This document shows, one piece after another, positions 24,177 through 32,498 of a stretch of DNA of 64,000 nt. The translations under genes and the position numbers were made by a program. The stretch is from contig NZ_RZYA01000023.1 in NCBI RefSeq assembly GCF_004005495.1, positions 83,580 through 147,579 on the forward strand. The letters run 5' to 3'. Each line of letters opens with the position of its first letter. Position 1 is the stretch's first letter. The notes under the pieces are model-generated. The model saw nothing but the letters and a program-made list of their open reading frames with translations. It did no database searches and was not told the origin of the DNA. Source of the stretch: Streptomyces antnestii. GTDB lineage: Bacteria > Actinomycetota > Actinomycetes > Streptomycetales > Streptomycetaceae.

Positions 24177-25948
24177 GTGGCACGACCGGGAAACGGTGGG
24201 ATGGACGGCAGGGACGACAGCCACACCCGCCTCGAACTGCACGCCGTCGAGGAACTGATCGCGGAGCAGCGGCGCCGGATCCACGCGTACGTCGGCCGGC
24301 GGGAGCGGTACACGGGCGGGCCGGCCGCGGGGGCTGTCCCGGCCGGGGACGCCGGCAGGACGCCGCTGTGCGAGGCCCGGGAACTCTTCGACGCGATGCC
24401 CGTCCCCGGGCTCCTGATCACACCGGTCCCCGCCGGGGACGGCACGCTCGACTTCCTGTACGCGGGGCAGAACGCGGCGTGCCGCCGCTACGCCGACGCC
24501 GTCGCGCCCGACTGGGAGTCGTGGTCCCGGCCCTGGCCGGGCCTCGTGCGGCTGTTCGACCTCTTCCCCGGCATGGCGGACAGCGGGGTGCCGCTCCTGC
24601 TCACCGACGCGTACCGCACCGGCGAGCCGCAGGGACCCGTGTCCGGCGAGTGGTTCCTGCAGACGCCCGGCGGGGAGGTCGTGCGCATCAGCAACGAGGT
24701 GCGTGCGGCCCGCTGCGGCAGCCAGCTCCTGCTGACCTGGGAGCGGGGGCACCGAGCGGCGCTGAGCCGGGCCGCCCAGCGCCTGGCCCGGTACTGCTGG
24801 GCGGAGTGGAACCTCGGCGACGGCTCGGTCCTCGGCTCGTTCGCGGTGCGCCAGGTCCTCGGCCTCCCCGCCGGCGCACCGGTCCCCGGCCTCCTCGATC
24901 TGGCGGCCATGACCGACAGGCGCGACCTCGACGCCCTCTACGAGGTGCTGTACGACGTGATCCTGCGCGGCCGCGCCGCCGAGTGCGAACTCACCCTCGC
25001 CCGGGTGAGCGCCCGCGTCGTACGGTTCGCGGCCGAACCCGTGCGGATCCCCGGCGGCCCCGTCTGGGGCGTACGCGGCGTCATGATGGACATCACCCGC
25101 GGCCGGCGCAGCAGCGAGCGCGCCCGGCACGCCGAACGCGAGGTGCTCAGGGAGCGGGAGCGCTCGCACGCCCTCACCGACGTGGCCGACACCCTGCGCG
25201 AGGCGGTGGTGCCGCGCTTCGCGAACCCCCTCGCCCCACTGGGCCTGGAGGCCGCGGCCGTGTACCACCCGGACCCGGGCGCGGCCGGGGTGGGCGGAGA
25301 CTGGTTCAAGGCCCGCGTGCTGCCCAACGGCCGGGCACTCCTGGCGATCGGCGACGCCCGGGGACACGGCGTCGAAGCCGTCACGCTCATGGCCAAGCTC
25401 CGTTACGCGCTGGCCGGTCTCGCCTACACGGAGGAGCCGGTCGAGAAGCTGACCACCTGGCTCAACCAGGTCGCCTGCGACGACGGGCCGGAGTCCACCG
25501 CCACCGCGATCGTGGCCCGCTACCGCCCCGGCGCTTCCCTCCTGCGCTGGACGTGCGCCGGCCACCCTCCTCCGGTCCTGGTGCGGGGAACACGAGTTCA
25601 CCCGCTCCCGGACCCTCCGGGCGGACCCGGCCTGCCCCTCGGGGTCGTGCCGGGGGAGTCGTACCGCGCGGCGGAGAGAGCCCGGGCGACGTGATCCTGA
25701 TGTACACCGACGGCCTCGTCGAGCGGCGGGGCAGCGACCTCGACACCGACACGGCCCGCCTCCTGGACGTGGCGGAGCGGCTGGCCCGCGCGGGCATCGC
25801 GCCCGCCCACGACGGCCTTGAACGCTACGCGCAGGACGTCGTGCGGGAGATGGCCGGCCCGGACCAGAGCGACGACGCGACCCTTCTCGTCGTGCGCTGC
25901 CTGCATTCGGAGACGGACGGACAGGAAGCCGAACAGATCGAATCGTGA
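24177..25948 (+). pseudogene. SpoIIE/PP2C-type phosphatase with PAS-like sensor, frameshifted
   Basis: From GTG 24177 (ribosome-binding site GGAGGGC) the frame runs 505 codons to TGA 25692-25694. It has a PAS-like half with an SRPWPGLVRLFDLFPG segment and the start of a PP2C domain (GVGGDWFKARVLPNGRALLAIGDARGHG). The C-terminal PP2C motifs GDVILMYTDGLVERRG and DQSDDATLLVV follow directly but in another frame, ending at 25948. The break lies in GCGGCGGAGAGAG around 25667-25680. The net change is -1 (mod 3), and the spacing between the conserved Tyr and PGD is shorter than in the intact paralogue at 42-44 kb, so a small deletion is likely. As sequenced, the metal-binding aspartates are split between frames. 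Confidence 0.75.
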
Positions 25949-25958
25949 AATGAACCGG

Positions 25959-25990
25959 CCGGTTCAGCCGGTTCAGCCGGTTCGGCCGGT
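25959..25990. repeat. 9-bp tandem repeat CCGGTTCAG, three and a half copies
   Basis: It begins 10 bp after the end of the frameshifted phosphatase gene; the third copy reads CCGGTTCGG. It lies in the leader region before the methyltransferase. Confidence 0.9.
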
Positions 25991-26100
25991 AATCCCCGGA
26001 ATTCCCACGTGGCATTTCCGCTTGGTATTCCGCCGGCGCGGGTACGGGCGACGGCAGACGATTCGACGGGGACGTCGACGTACGGCCTGAAGGAGGCCCG

Positions 26101-27126
26101 GTGACGGACAAGGACCAGGAACGGAACCAGGTGGACGAGGCGTGGGGCGGGCCGCTCTGGCCCGCGGCCGATCTGATCACGCCCATGGCGCTGCGGGTGG
26201 CGGCGACGCTGCGGGTCGCGGACGCGATCACCGAGGGAGTCACCTCGGGCAAGGACCTCGCCGCCCGCCTCTCCGCCTCGGCCGACCCGCTCGTACGTGT
26301 ACTGGACCATCTCGTCACCGCCGGGTTCCTGCGCCACGACGAGGACGGCAACTACGCGCTCACCGACGCGGGCCAGTGGCTGCGTGACGATCACCCGCAG
26401 GGCGTCCGGGCGACGATCGACCTGGAGGGGGCCATCGGGCACGCCGACCTGTCCGTCGTGGAACTCCTGCACACGGTGCGCACCGGTGAGCCCGCCTTTC
26501 CCCGGTACTTCGGGCTCGGCTTCTGGGAGGACCTCGCGGGGAACGCGGGCAGGGCCGCGTCCTTCGACACGCTGATGGGCCGCGAGCTGAACGCCGAAGC
26601 GGCGACCGTCGCCGCCGCGTACGACTGGTCGGCCCTCGGCGACGTCGTCGACGTGGGAGGCGGCAACGGATCGCTGCTGATCGCCCTGCTGCGCGCCCAT
26701 CCCACGCTCCGCGGAACCGTGCTCGACCTCGCCGCGCCGTCCGCCACCGCCGCCGAGGCCCTGACAGAAGCCGGTCTCACCGATCGCGGGACCGTGACGA
26801 CCGGCAGCTTCTTCGAGCCGCTGCCCGCCGGCGCGGGCGGCTACGTCCTCTCCCGGGTGATCCACGACTGGGGCGACGACGACGCGCGCCGCATCCTCCG
26901 GAACTGCGCGGACGCCGCACATCCCGACGGCAAGGTCCTCGTGGTCGAGCAGACGCAGGGCGGCGACCACGTCAGCACGGAGATGGACGTGCGTATGCTC
27001 GCCTACTTCCTGGGCCGGGAGCGCGGTCTGGACCGGCTCACCGAGCTGGCCCATGACGCGGGGCTCGTCCTCGGCACGGTCACGCCCGCCGGGCCCCGCA
27101 CCGTCATCGAGTTCGGGTGCCGGTAA
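26101..27126 (+). CDS. SAM-dependent O-methyltransferase (acetylserotonin-MT-like)
   Basis: 341 residues from GTG 26101, preceded by GAAGGAGG. An N-terminal winged-helix dimerisation domain (residues about 20-95) is followed by SAM motif I (VVDVGGGNGSLLIALL), LDLAAP, and VLSRVIHDWGDDDARRIL with the candidate catalytic His-Asp. This is the layout of Methyltransf_2 enzymes that methylate hydroxyls on polyketides and other aromatic natural products. It stands alone between the broken phosphatase and the Hsp100 operon, so the acceptor is unknown. Confidence 0.87.
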   Translation: MTDKDQERNQVDEAWGGPLWPAADLITPMALRVAATLRVADAITEGVTSGKDLAARLSASADPLVRVLDHLVTAGFLRHDEDGNYALTDAGQWLRDDHPQGVRATIDLEGAIGHADLSVVELLHTVRTGEPAFPRYFGLGFWEDLAGNAGRAASFDTLMGRELNAEAATVAAAYDWSALGDVVDVGGGNGSLLIALLRAHPTLRGTVLDLAAPSATAAEALTEAGLTDRGTVTTGSFFEPLPAGAGGYVLSRVIHDWGDDDARRILRNCADAAHPDGKVLVVEQTQGGDHVSTEMDVRMLAYFLGRERGLDRLTELAHDAGLVLGTVTPAGPRTVIEFGCR

Positions 27127-27250
27127 ATCCCTCCGTGAGGATAAAACCTCCGGGAGGAATGGGCAGCCGCTGCGCCGTTTTCCCTGCGCTTGCGGGCCGG
27201 CGGACATCGCGCTTGGCTGGTAGCAATCTCTCGCGGCGTCTGGAGCGGCC

Positions 27251-29761
27251 ATGTCGATGTCTTTCGGTTCGGATTTCGGTTCCTCGGATCCATTCGGCGA
27301 GTTGTTCAACCGGTTCTTCGGAATGTCGCCCGCTTCCTCTCCGCCTGCGGTCCAACGCGTGCCGATCGGACGGCTGTTGACGGACTCGTCGCAGGAACTC
27401 CTCAATCTGGCCGCGCGGAAAGCGGTGGAGGACGGAACCCAGGACCTCGACACGGACCACCTGCTCTGGGCGACGACGAAGGTCGACCCCACCCGCAAGC
27501 TCCTCTCCCAGATCGGCGTGGACCCCGACGCGCTCGCCACGGAGGTCGCCGCGGTCCTCCCGCAGGAGTCGGGCCAGCCGTCCGCCGAGCCGGGACTGAC
27601 CCCGGCGGCCAAACGCACACTCCAGGCCGCCTACTCCCACTCGCAGGCGGCCGGCGCCTCGTACATCGGGCCCGAGCACATCCTCGCCGCGCTCCTCGAC
27701 GGCTCCGACAGCGGTGCCGCGAGGCTCCTGCGCGCGCAGGGCATGGACCCGGAGCGGCTCGAAGGACTCGCGGACCAGACGGCCCGCCCGGAGGGGTTCG
27801 CCGCGGAGGCGAAGAAGCCGGCCACCACGCTCGACGAGTACGGGCGGGACCTGACCGAGGACGCGAAGGCCGGGAAACTCGACCCCGTGGTGGGCCGGGC
27901 CGAGGAGATCGAGCAGACCGTCGAGATCCTGTCGCGGCGCTCCAAGAACAACCCCGTCCTCATCGGTGAGCCCGGCGTCGGAAAGACCGCCATCGTGGAG
28001 GGTCTGGCCCAGCGCATCGTGGCGGGCGAGGTCCCGGAAACCCTGAAGGACAAGCGAGTTGTCTCCCTCGACCTGTCCGGCATGGTCGCCGGCGCGCAGT
28101 ACCGCGGCCAGTTCGAGGAGCGGCTGAAGAAGGTCATCGAGGACGTCCAGGAGGCCGCAGGCAGCATCATCCTGTTCATCGACGAACTGCACACCGTCGT
28201 GGGCGCCGGCGCGACCGGCGAGGGGTCCATGGACGCCGGCAACATGCTGAAGCCCGCGCTCGCGCGCGGTGAGCTGCAGCTCGTGGGTGCGACGACCATC
28301 GACGAGTACCGCAAGCACATCGAGAAGGACGCCGCGCTTGAGCGCCGCTTCCAGCCCGTGCTGATCCCGGAGCCGACCGTCGAGCAGACGGTGCAGATCC
28401 TGGAAGGGCTGCGGGACGCGTACGAGGCCCACCACCAGGTCCGGTTCGCCGACGGCGCGCTCGCGGCGGCGGCCGAGCTCTCCGACCGGTACATCAGCGA
28501 CCGGTACCTGCCCGACAAAGCCATCGACCTGATGGACCAGGCGGGCGCGCGCGTACGGCTGCGCAGCGCCGGCCGCTCCACCGAGGTCGTCAGCCGCGAG
28601 GACCGTATCGCCAAGCTGCGGCGTGAACAGCAACAGGCGGTGGCCTCCGAGGACTTCGAGAAGGCGTCGGAGTTCAAGAAGCAGATCGCCGGGATCGAGG
28701 GCGAACTCGCGGGGATCGAGGAGCGGCGCGAGGGCGTCGTCTCCGTCACCGCGTCCGACATCGCCGACATCGTCTCGCGCCGCACCGGCATCCCTGTCTC
28801 CCAGCTCACCGCCAGCGAGAAGGAGAAGCTCCTCAACCTCGAAGCGGAGATGCACGCGAGGATCGTCGGCCAGGACGAGGCGGTCACCGCGGTCTCGGAG
28901 GCGGTGCGCCGCAACCGCGCCGGCATGGGCGACCCCAACCGCCCCGTGGGCTCGTTCCTCTTCCTCGGCCCCACCGGCGTCGGCAAGACCGAACTCGCCA
29001 AGACACTCGCCGAGTTGCTGTTCGGCGACGAGGATCACATGATCCGGTTCGACATGAGCGAGTTCCAGGAGAAGCACACCGTCGCCCGCCTCGTCGGCGC
29101 CCCTCCCGGATACGTCGGATACGAGGAGGCGGGCCAGCTCACCGAGAAGGTGCGCCGGCAGCCGTACAGCGTGGTGCTGTTCGACGAGGTGGAGAAGGCC
29201 CACCCCGACGTGTTCAACACCCTGCTGCAGATCCTCGACGACGGACGCCTGACGGACGGTCAGGGCCGCACCGTCGACTTCCGGCACTGCGTCGTCATCA
29301 TGACGTCCAACATCGGCGCCCACCGCATCCTCGCGCACCACGGCGACGTGTCCGAGATCAAGGACGACCTGATGCAGGACCTGCAGGGCCGGTTCCTGCC
29401 CGAGTTCCTCAACCGCATCGACGACATCATCATCTTCCACAGCCTCAGCGAGGACGATCTGTCGGAGATCGTGGAGCACCTCCTGGACCAGAGCAAGCGC
29501 CGGGTGTCGGCGCAGGGCATGACCCTGGACGTCACGGAAGCGGCCAAGAAGCTCCTCGTCGCGCACGGCCACCAGCCCGAGTTCGGCGCGCGCCCGCTGC
29601 GGCGCACCATCCAGGCCGAACTCGACAACCGCATCGCGTCGATCCTGCTCAGCGGCGACGCGGAGCCGGGCGACACCATCGTCGCCGACGTGGAGAACGA
29701 CACCCTCCACTGCACCGTGCGCAAGAACGCCACCGTGGACGCCGGCAGCGCGCAGAACTGA
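27251..29761 (+). CDS. Hsp100 AAA+ chaperone, ClpC-like domains but no visible ClpP-docking tripeptide
   Basis: 836 residues. An N-terminal extension FGSSDPFGELFNRFFG (residues 9-24) resembles ClpL-type starts, followed by a double Clp N-domain (about 40-175), AAA1 with GEPGVGKT (239-246), a short UVR-type middle segment (about 455-490) and AAA2 with GPTGVGKT (about 574-581). In ClpC and ClpA the region after TSN of AAA2 carries an [LIV]G[FL] ClpP-docking loop; here TSNIGAHRILAHHGDVSEIK is short and lacks it, as in ClpB. So it is probably a ClpP-independent unfoldase or disaggregase. It leads a likely three-gene operon. I found no HAIR (HspR) box upstream. Confidence 0.85.
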   Translation: MSMSFGSDFGSSDPFGELFNRFFGMSPASSPPAVQRVPIGRLLTDSSQELLNLAARKAVEDGTQDLDTDHLLWATTKVDPTRKLLSQIGVDPDALATEVAAVLPQESGQPSAEPGLTPAAKRTLQAAYSHSQAAGASYIGPEHILAALLDGSDSGAARLLRAQGMDPERLEGLADQTARPEGFAAEAKKPATTLDEYGRDLTEDAKAGKLDPVVGRAEEIEQTVEILSRRSKNNPVLIGEPGVGKTAIVEGLAQRIVAGEVPETLKDKRVVSLDLSGMVAGAQYRGQFEERLKKVIEDVQEAAGSIILFIDELHTVVGAGATGEGSMDAGNMLKPALARGELQLVGATTIDEYRKHIEKDAALERRFQPVLIPEPTVEQTVQILEGLRDAYEAHHQVRFADGALAAAAELSDRYISDRYLPDKAIDLMDQAGARVRLRSAGRSTEVVSREDRIAKLRREQQQAVASEDFEKASEFKKQIAGIEGELAGIEERREGVVSVTASDIADIVSRRTGIPVSQLTASEKEKLLNLEAEMHARIVGQDEAVTAVSEAVRRNRAGMGDPNRPVGSFLFLGPTGVGKTELAKTLAELLFGDEDHMIRFDMSEFQEKHTVARLVGAPPGYVGYEEAGQLTEKVRRQPYSVVLFDEVEKAHPDVFNTLLQILDDGRLTDGQGRTVDFRHCVVIMTSNIGAHRILAHHGDVSEIKDDLMQDLQGRFLPEFLNRIDDIIIFHSLSEDDLSEIVEHLLDQSKRRVSAQGMTLDVTEAAKKLLVAHGHQPEFGARPLRRTIQAELDNRIASILLSGDAEPGDTIVADVENDTLHCTVRKNATVDAGSAQN

Positions 29762-29770
29762 GGAGGACAC

Positions 29771-30028
29771 ATGGTCCGTCACCACAAGCCCAACGGAGCC
29801 GTCGCAGGCGACACGTACGACAGCCACGCGCGGGGCCTGCCCCTGCGCCCCGACCCGGACGAACTCGACCGGCGGACCCGGGACGACGAACGGGCCGTGG
29901 GAATCCGCGTGAAGAAGGAGAAGGGACCCGAGGACCTGTACGAGGAGGTGCACGACGAGATCGACCGGCAGGTCGACCGCGGCCAGATGCCGACCGCCGC
30001 GCCACCTTCCCGCAGGCGCCAGAGCTGA
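29771..30028 (+). CDS. Small hydrophilic protein of unknown function
   Basis: 85 residues, highly charged, with no transmembrane segment. GAGGAGGAC precedes ATG 29771, 9 nt after the Hsp100 stop, so it is very likely co-translated. It contains LRPDPDELDRRTRDDERAVGIRV and EDLYEEVHDEIDRQVDRG, which look helical and acidic. I do not recognise the family. The operon position suggests a client, adaptor or stress role with the chaperone. Confidence 0.7.
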   Translation: MVRHHKPNGAVAGDTYDSHARGLPLRPDPDELDRRTRDDERAVGIRVKKEKGPEDLYEEVHDEIDRQVDRGQMPTAAPPSRRRQS

Positions 30029-30076
30029 CCCGCCAGGGCCGACCGTCACACCACCACGAAAGGCGAGGCAGCGGGA

Positions 30077-30538
30077 ATGACCTCAGAACCCGAACCGATG
30101 AGCGCCGCCGAACGCCGCGCGCTGGAGCGGGAACGCGCCCACGTGAGAGCCGAACGCGACGCGGACGCCGCCACGTTGCAGGACACCACCGAGGTGGGCG
30201 ACCGCGCCGACCAGGCCGACGAACTGCTGCGTTCCGACGAGGTCGACCGCCTCGACGAGCGCCTCGACGACATCGACGTACGCCTGCGCGCCGCGAGCGA
30301 CGCGGGCCCGCCCCGCACCGACGCGGTCGGCGTGGGCAGCACCGTCACCGTGCGGTACGCGGACGGGTCGGTGGCGACGCTCCAGGTCGGCGCGGGCGCC
30401 GCGGTCCTCGACCGGACGCTGGTCACCGCCGACAGCCCGCTCGGCCGCGCGCTCCTCGGCTCTCGCCCCGGCGACCGCGTCAGCTATGACGCGCCCGACG
30501 GCGAGGCGACGGTCACCGTGGTGTCGCTCGGCGACTGA
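30077..30538 (+). CDS. GreA/GreB-type transcription factor-like protein
   Basis: 153 residues, close to GreA length. The first 75 residues form an acidic helical hairpin: ERERAHVRAERDADAATL, a GDRADQAD turn, then LRSDEVDRLDERLDDIDVRL. The C-terminal half (VGVGSTVTVRYADGSVATLQVG through SPLGRALLGSRPGDRVSYDAPDGEATVTVV) matches the FKBP-like Gre C-domain that binds the RNA polymerase secondary channel. The tip sequence differs from the usual GD(L)xENAEY, so cleavage activity is uncertain. Third gene after the Hsp100 chaperone. A tandem repeat overlaps its stop codon. Confidence 0.78.
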   Translation: MTSEPEPMSAAERRALERERAHVRAERDADAATLQDTTEVGDRADQADELLRSDEVDRLDERLDDIDVRLRAASDAGPPRTDAVGVGSTVTVRYADGSVATLQVGAGAAVLDRTLVTADSPLGRALLGSRPGDRVSYDAPDGEATVTVVSLGD

Positions 30539-30575
30539 GAAGCCCACGGCGACTGAGAAGCCCACTGAGAAGCCC
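30530..30575. repeat. 18-bp tandem duplication over the stop codon of the GreA-like gene
   Basis: GGCGACTGAGAAGCCCAC occurs at 30530-30547 and 30548-30565, followed by a partial TGAGAAGCCC. The real stop TGA is 30536-30538 and each copy repeats it. Confidence 0.95.
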
Positions 30576-30578
30576 GCA

Positions 30579-31508
30579 TCACTCACCCGCCGGATCGCCG
30601 GGAAGGTGTTCCAGGGTGCTCGCCAGGTCGGTGTGCCGGGCGACCTCCGTCAGGGCGCGGGCCATGACCGAACCCGGCTCGCGGGCCGTGACGACGAGGC
30701 CGACCGGCACCGTCCTGGCCGGATCGACGAGCGGCACCGCCCGCATGCCGTGCGGGACGCCGAACACGTGCAGCCACGTGTGGGGCACGATGCTGGCCCA
30801 CCGGCCCGTCCTGACGTGGGCGAACAGCGCGGCCACCGAATCCGTCTCCACCCGGGGCGCCGGCCGGGCCCCCGCCTCGGCGAACAGCTCGTCCAGCACC
30901 CGGCGCCCCTGCATGGACCGGTTCAGCAGACACAGCGGCAGCCGCGACGCCTCCGCCCACGTGGCCGTCGTCCGGTGGGCCAGGTCGTCGGCGGAGGTGA
31001 TCAGCAGCACGTGCCGTTCCCGGTACAGGGGGACGGTCAGGAAGTTCTCCGACAGTTCCTCGTGCAGGTAGGTGATGCCGGCGTCGATCTCGAAGTTCTG
31101 CAGCAGCCGGAGGATGTCCGTGGACTGGAGGTCCGCCATCACCTCCACCGTCACCAGCGGGTGCGTGGCGCAGAACGGGCCGGTCAGCAGGGATACGGCG
31201 CCGGACGCGGTCGGCACGGAACCGATCCGCAGCCTGCCGCTGAGCCCCGTGCGCAGCGCGCCCACCTCGTCCTTGAGGGCGTCGCGGTCGGCCAGGATCC
31301 GCTGCGCCCACACCACGATGCGTTCGCCCTCGGGCGTGAGCCCCTCGTACTTGCGGCCGCGCCGGACCAGCGGCACGTCCAGCTCGTCCTCCAGCTTGCG
31401 GATCGCCTCGGAGAGGGCGGGCTGGGACACGTAGCAGGCCTGGGCGGCGCGGGCGAAGTGGCGCTCCCGCGAGAGGGCCACGAGGTATTCGAGTTGGCGA
31501 AACAGCAC
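30579..31508 (-). CDS. LysR family transcriptional regulator
   Basis: 309 residues. The N-terminal winged helix is typical (FRQLEYLVALSRERHFARAAQACYVSQPALSEAIRKLEDEL), followed by a two-lobed substrate-binding domain starting near residue 90 (LRIGSVPTASGAVSLLTGPF). It lies downstream of and on the same strand as the fdhD and molybdopterin oxidoreductase genes (71-nt gap), so it may be part of or control that cluster. The ligand is unknown. Confidence 0.87.
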   Translation of the reverse strand: MLFRQLEYLVALSRERHFARAAQACYVSQPALSEAIRKLEDELDVPLVRRGRKYEGLTPEGERIVVWAQRILADRDALKDEVGALRTGLSGRLRIGSVPTASGAVSLLTGPFCATHPLVTVEVMADLQSTDILRLLQNFEIDAGITYLHEELSENFLTVPLYRERHVLLITSADDLAHRTTATWAEASRLPLCLLNRSMQGRRVLDELFAEAGARPAPRVETDSVAALFAHVRTGRWASIVPHTWLHVFGVPHGMRAVPLVDPARTVPVGLVVTAREPGSVMARALTEVARHTDLASTLEHLPGDPAGE

Positions 31509-31579
31509 GCCTCGGGTCTACCCGAGCGCCCGGGGGAAAGCGAATCGGGCGCCCTCGACAGGCGCGTACGCGTCCGGCG

Positions 31580-32416
31580 TCAGGCCACGGGCACCGCTTC
31601 CAGCCGCTCGGCGCCCGTGTACACGTTCATCGAGGTGCCGCGCAGGAACCCGATCAGGGTGAGCCCGCTCTCCTCCGCCAGGTCGACGGCGAGCGAGGAC
31701 GGCGCGGACACGGCGGACAGCATCGGGATCCCGGCCATCAGCGCCTTCTGCACCAGTTCGAACGAGGCCCGGCCGCTCACCATCAGGACCGTCCCGCGCA
31801 GCGGCAGCATCCCCTCGCGCAGGGCGTGGCCGATGACCTTGTCGACGGCGTTGTGCCGGCCGACGTCCTCGCGCAGGCACAGCAGTTCACCGTCGGCGGT
31901 GAAGAGCCCGGCGGCGTGCAGGCCGCCGGTGCTGTCGAACACCTTCTGGGCCTCGCGCAGCCGGTCCGGCAGGGCCGTCACGACGTCGGGGCCGACCCGC
32001 ACCGGATCCTCGGCGACGGTCCACGCCGCCGACGTGCGCACCGCGTCCAGGCTGGCCTTGCCGCACAGACCGCACGAGGACGTGGTGTAGAAGTTCCGCT
32101 CGAGCGAGGCGTCGGGCGCGGCCACGCCGGGCGCCAGGAGGACGTCCACCACGTTGTACGTGTTGCCGCCGTCGGCCGTGGCGCCCGCGCAGTACCGGAT
32201 CGCCGTGACGTCGTCGGCGGAGTGCACCACGCCCTCGCTCACCAGGAACCCGGCCGCGAGATCGAAGTCGTGGCCCGGCGTGCGCATCGTCACGGTGAGC
32301 GGACGCCCGCCGACCCTGATCTCCATCGGTTCCTCGACGGCCAGGGTGTCCGGCCGGTACGAGGACACCCCGTCCCGGATCCGCAGCACACGCCGCCGCG
32401 CGGTCACACGTCCCAT
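31580..32416 (-). CDS. fdhD: FdhD, sulfurtransferase for formate dehydrogenase maturation
   Basis: 278 residues from ATG 32416 with GGAG upstream. It has the redox-active motif SSCGLCGKAS, LREDVGRHNAVDKVIG and a C-terminal SVSAPSSLAVDLAEESGLTLIGFLRG, all conserved in FdhD. FdhD transfers sulfur from IscS to the bis-MGD cofactor, which is needed for formate dehydrogenase-type enzymes. It lies 82 nt downstream of the FdhF/YdeP-type gene on the same strand, its likely client. A longer frame reaching 32677 overlaps the oxidoreductase gene and is not supported. Confidence 0.92.
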   Translation of the reverse strand: MGRVTARRRVLRIRDGVSSYRPDTLAVEEPMEIRVGGRPLTVTMRTPGHDFDLAAGFLVSEGVVHSADDVTAIRYCAGATADGGNTYNVVDVLLAPGVAAPDASLERNFYTTSSCGLCGKASLDAVRTSAAWTVAEDPVRVGPDVVTALPDRLREAQKVFDSTGGLHAAGLFTADGELLCLREDVGRHNAVDKVIGHALREGMLPLRGTVLMVSGRASFELVQKALMAGIPMLSAVSAPSSLAVDLAEESGLTLIGFLRGTSMNVYTGAERLEAVPVA

Positions 32417-32498
32417 GGTGGTGCTCCAATCCTCGGAGCCGCGCTCCGATGGTGTCGACGATATGACGCGCGGCGCGCGAGGGGCGAGGGTGCGGGGG

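Noticed and set aside
27127..27250. HspR (HAIR) or SigB-type promoter upstream of the Hsp100 gene
   Set aside because: I looked for CTTGAGT-N7-ACTCAAG and for GTTT-N14-16-GGGTAT patterns and found no convincing match.
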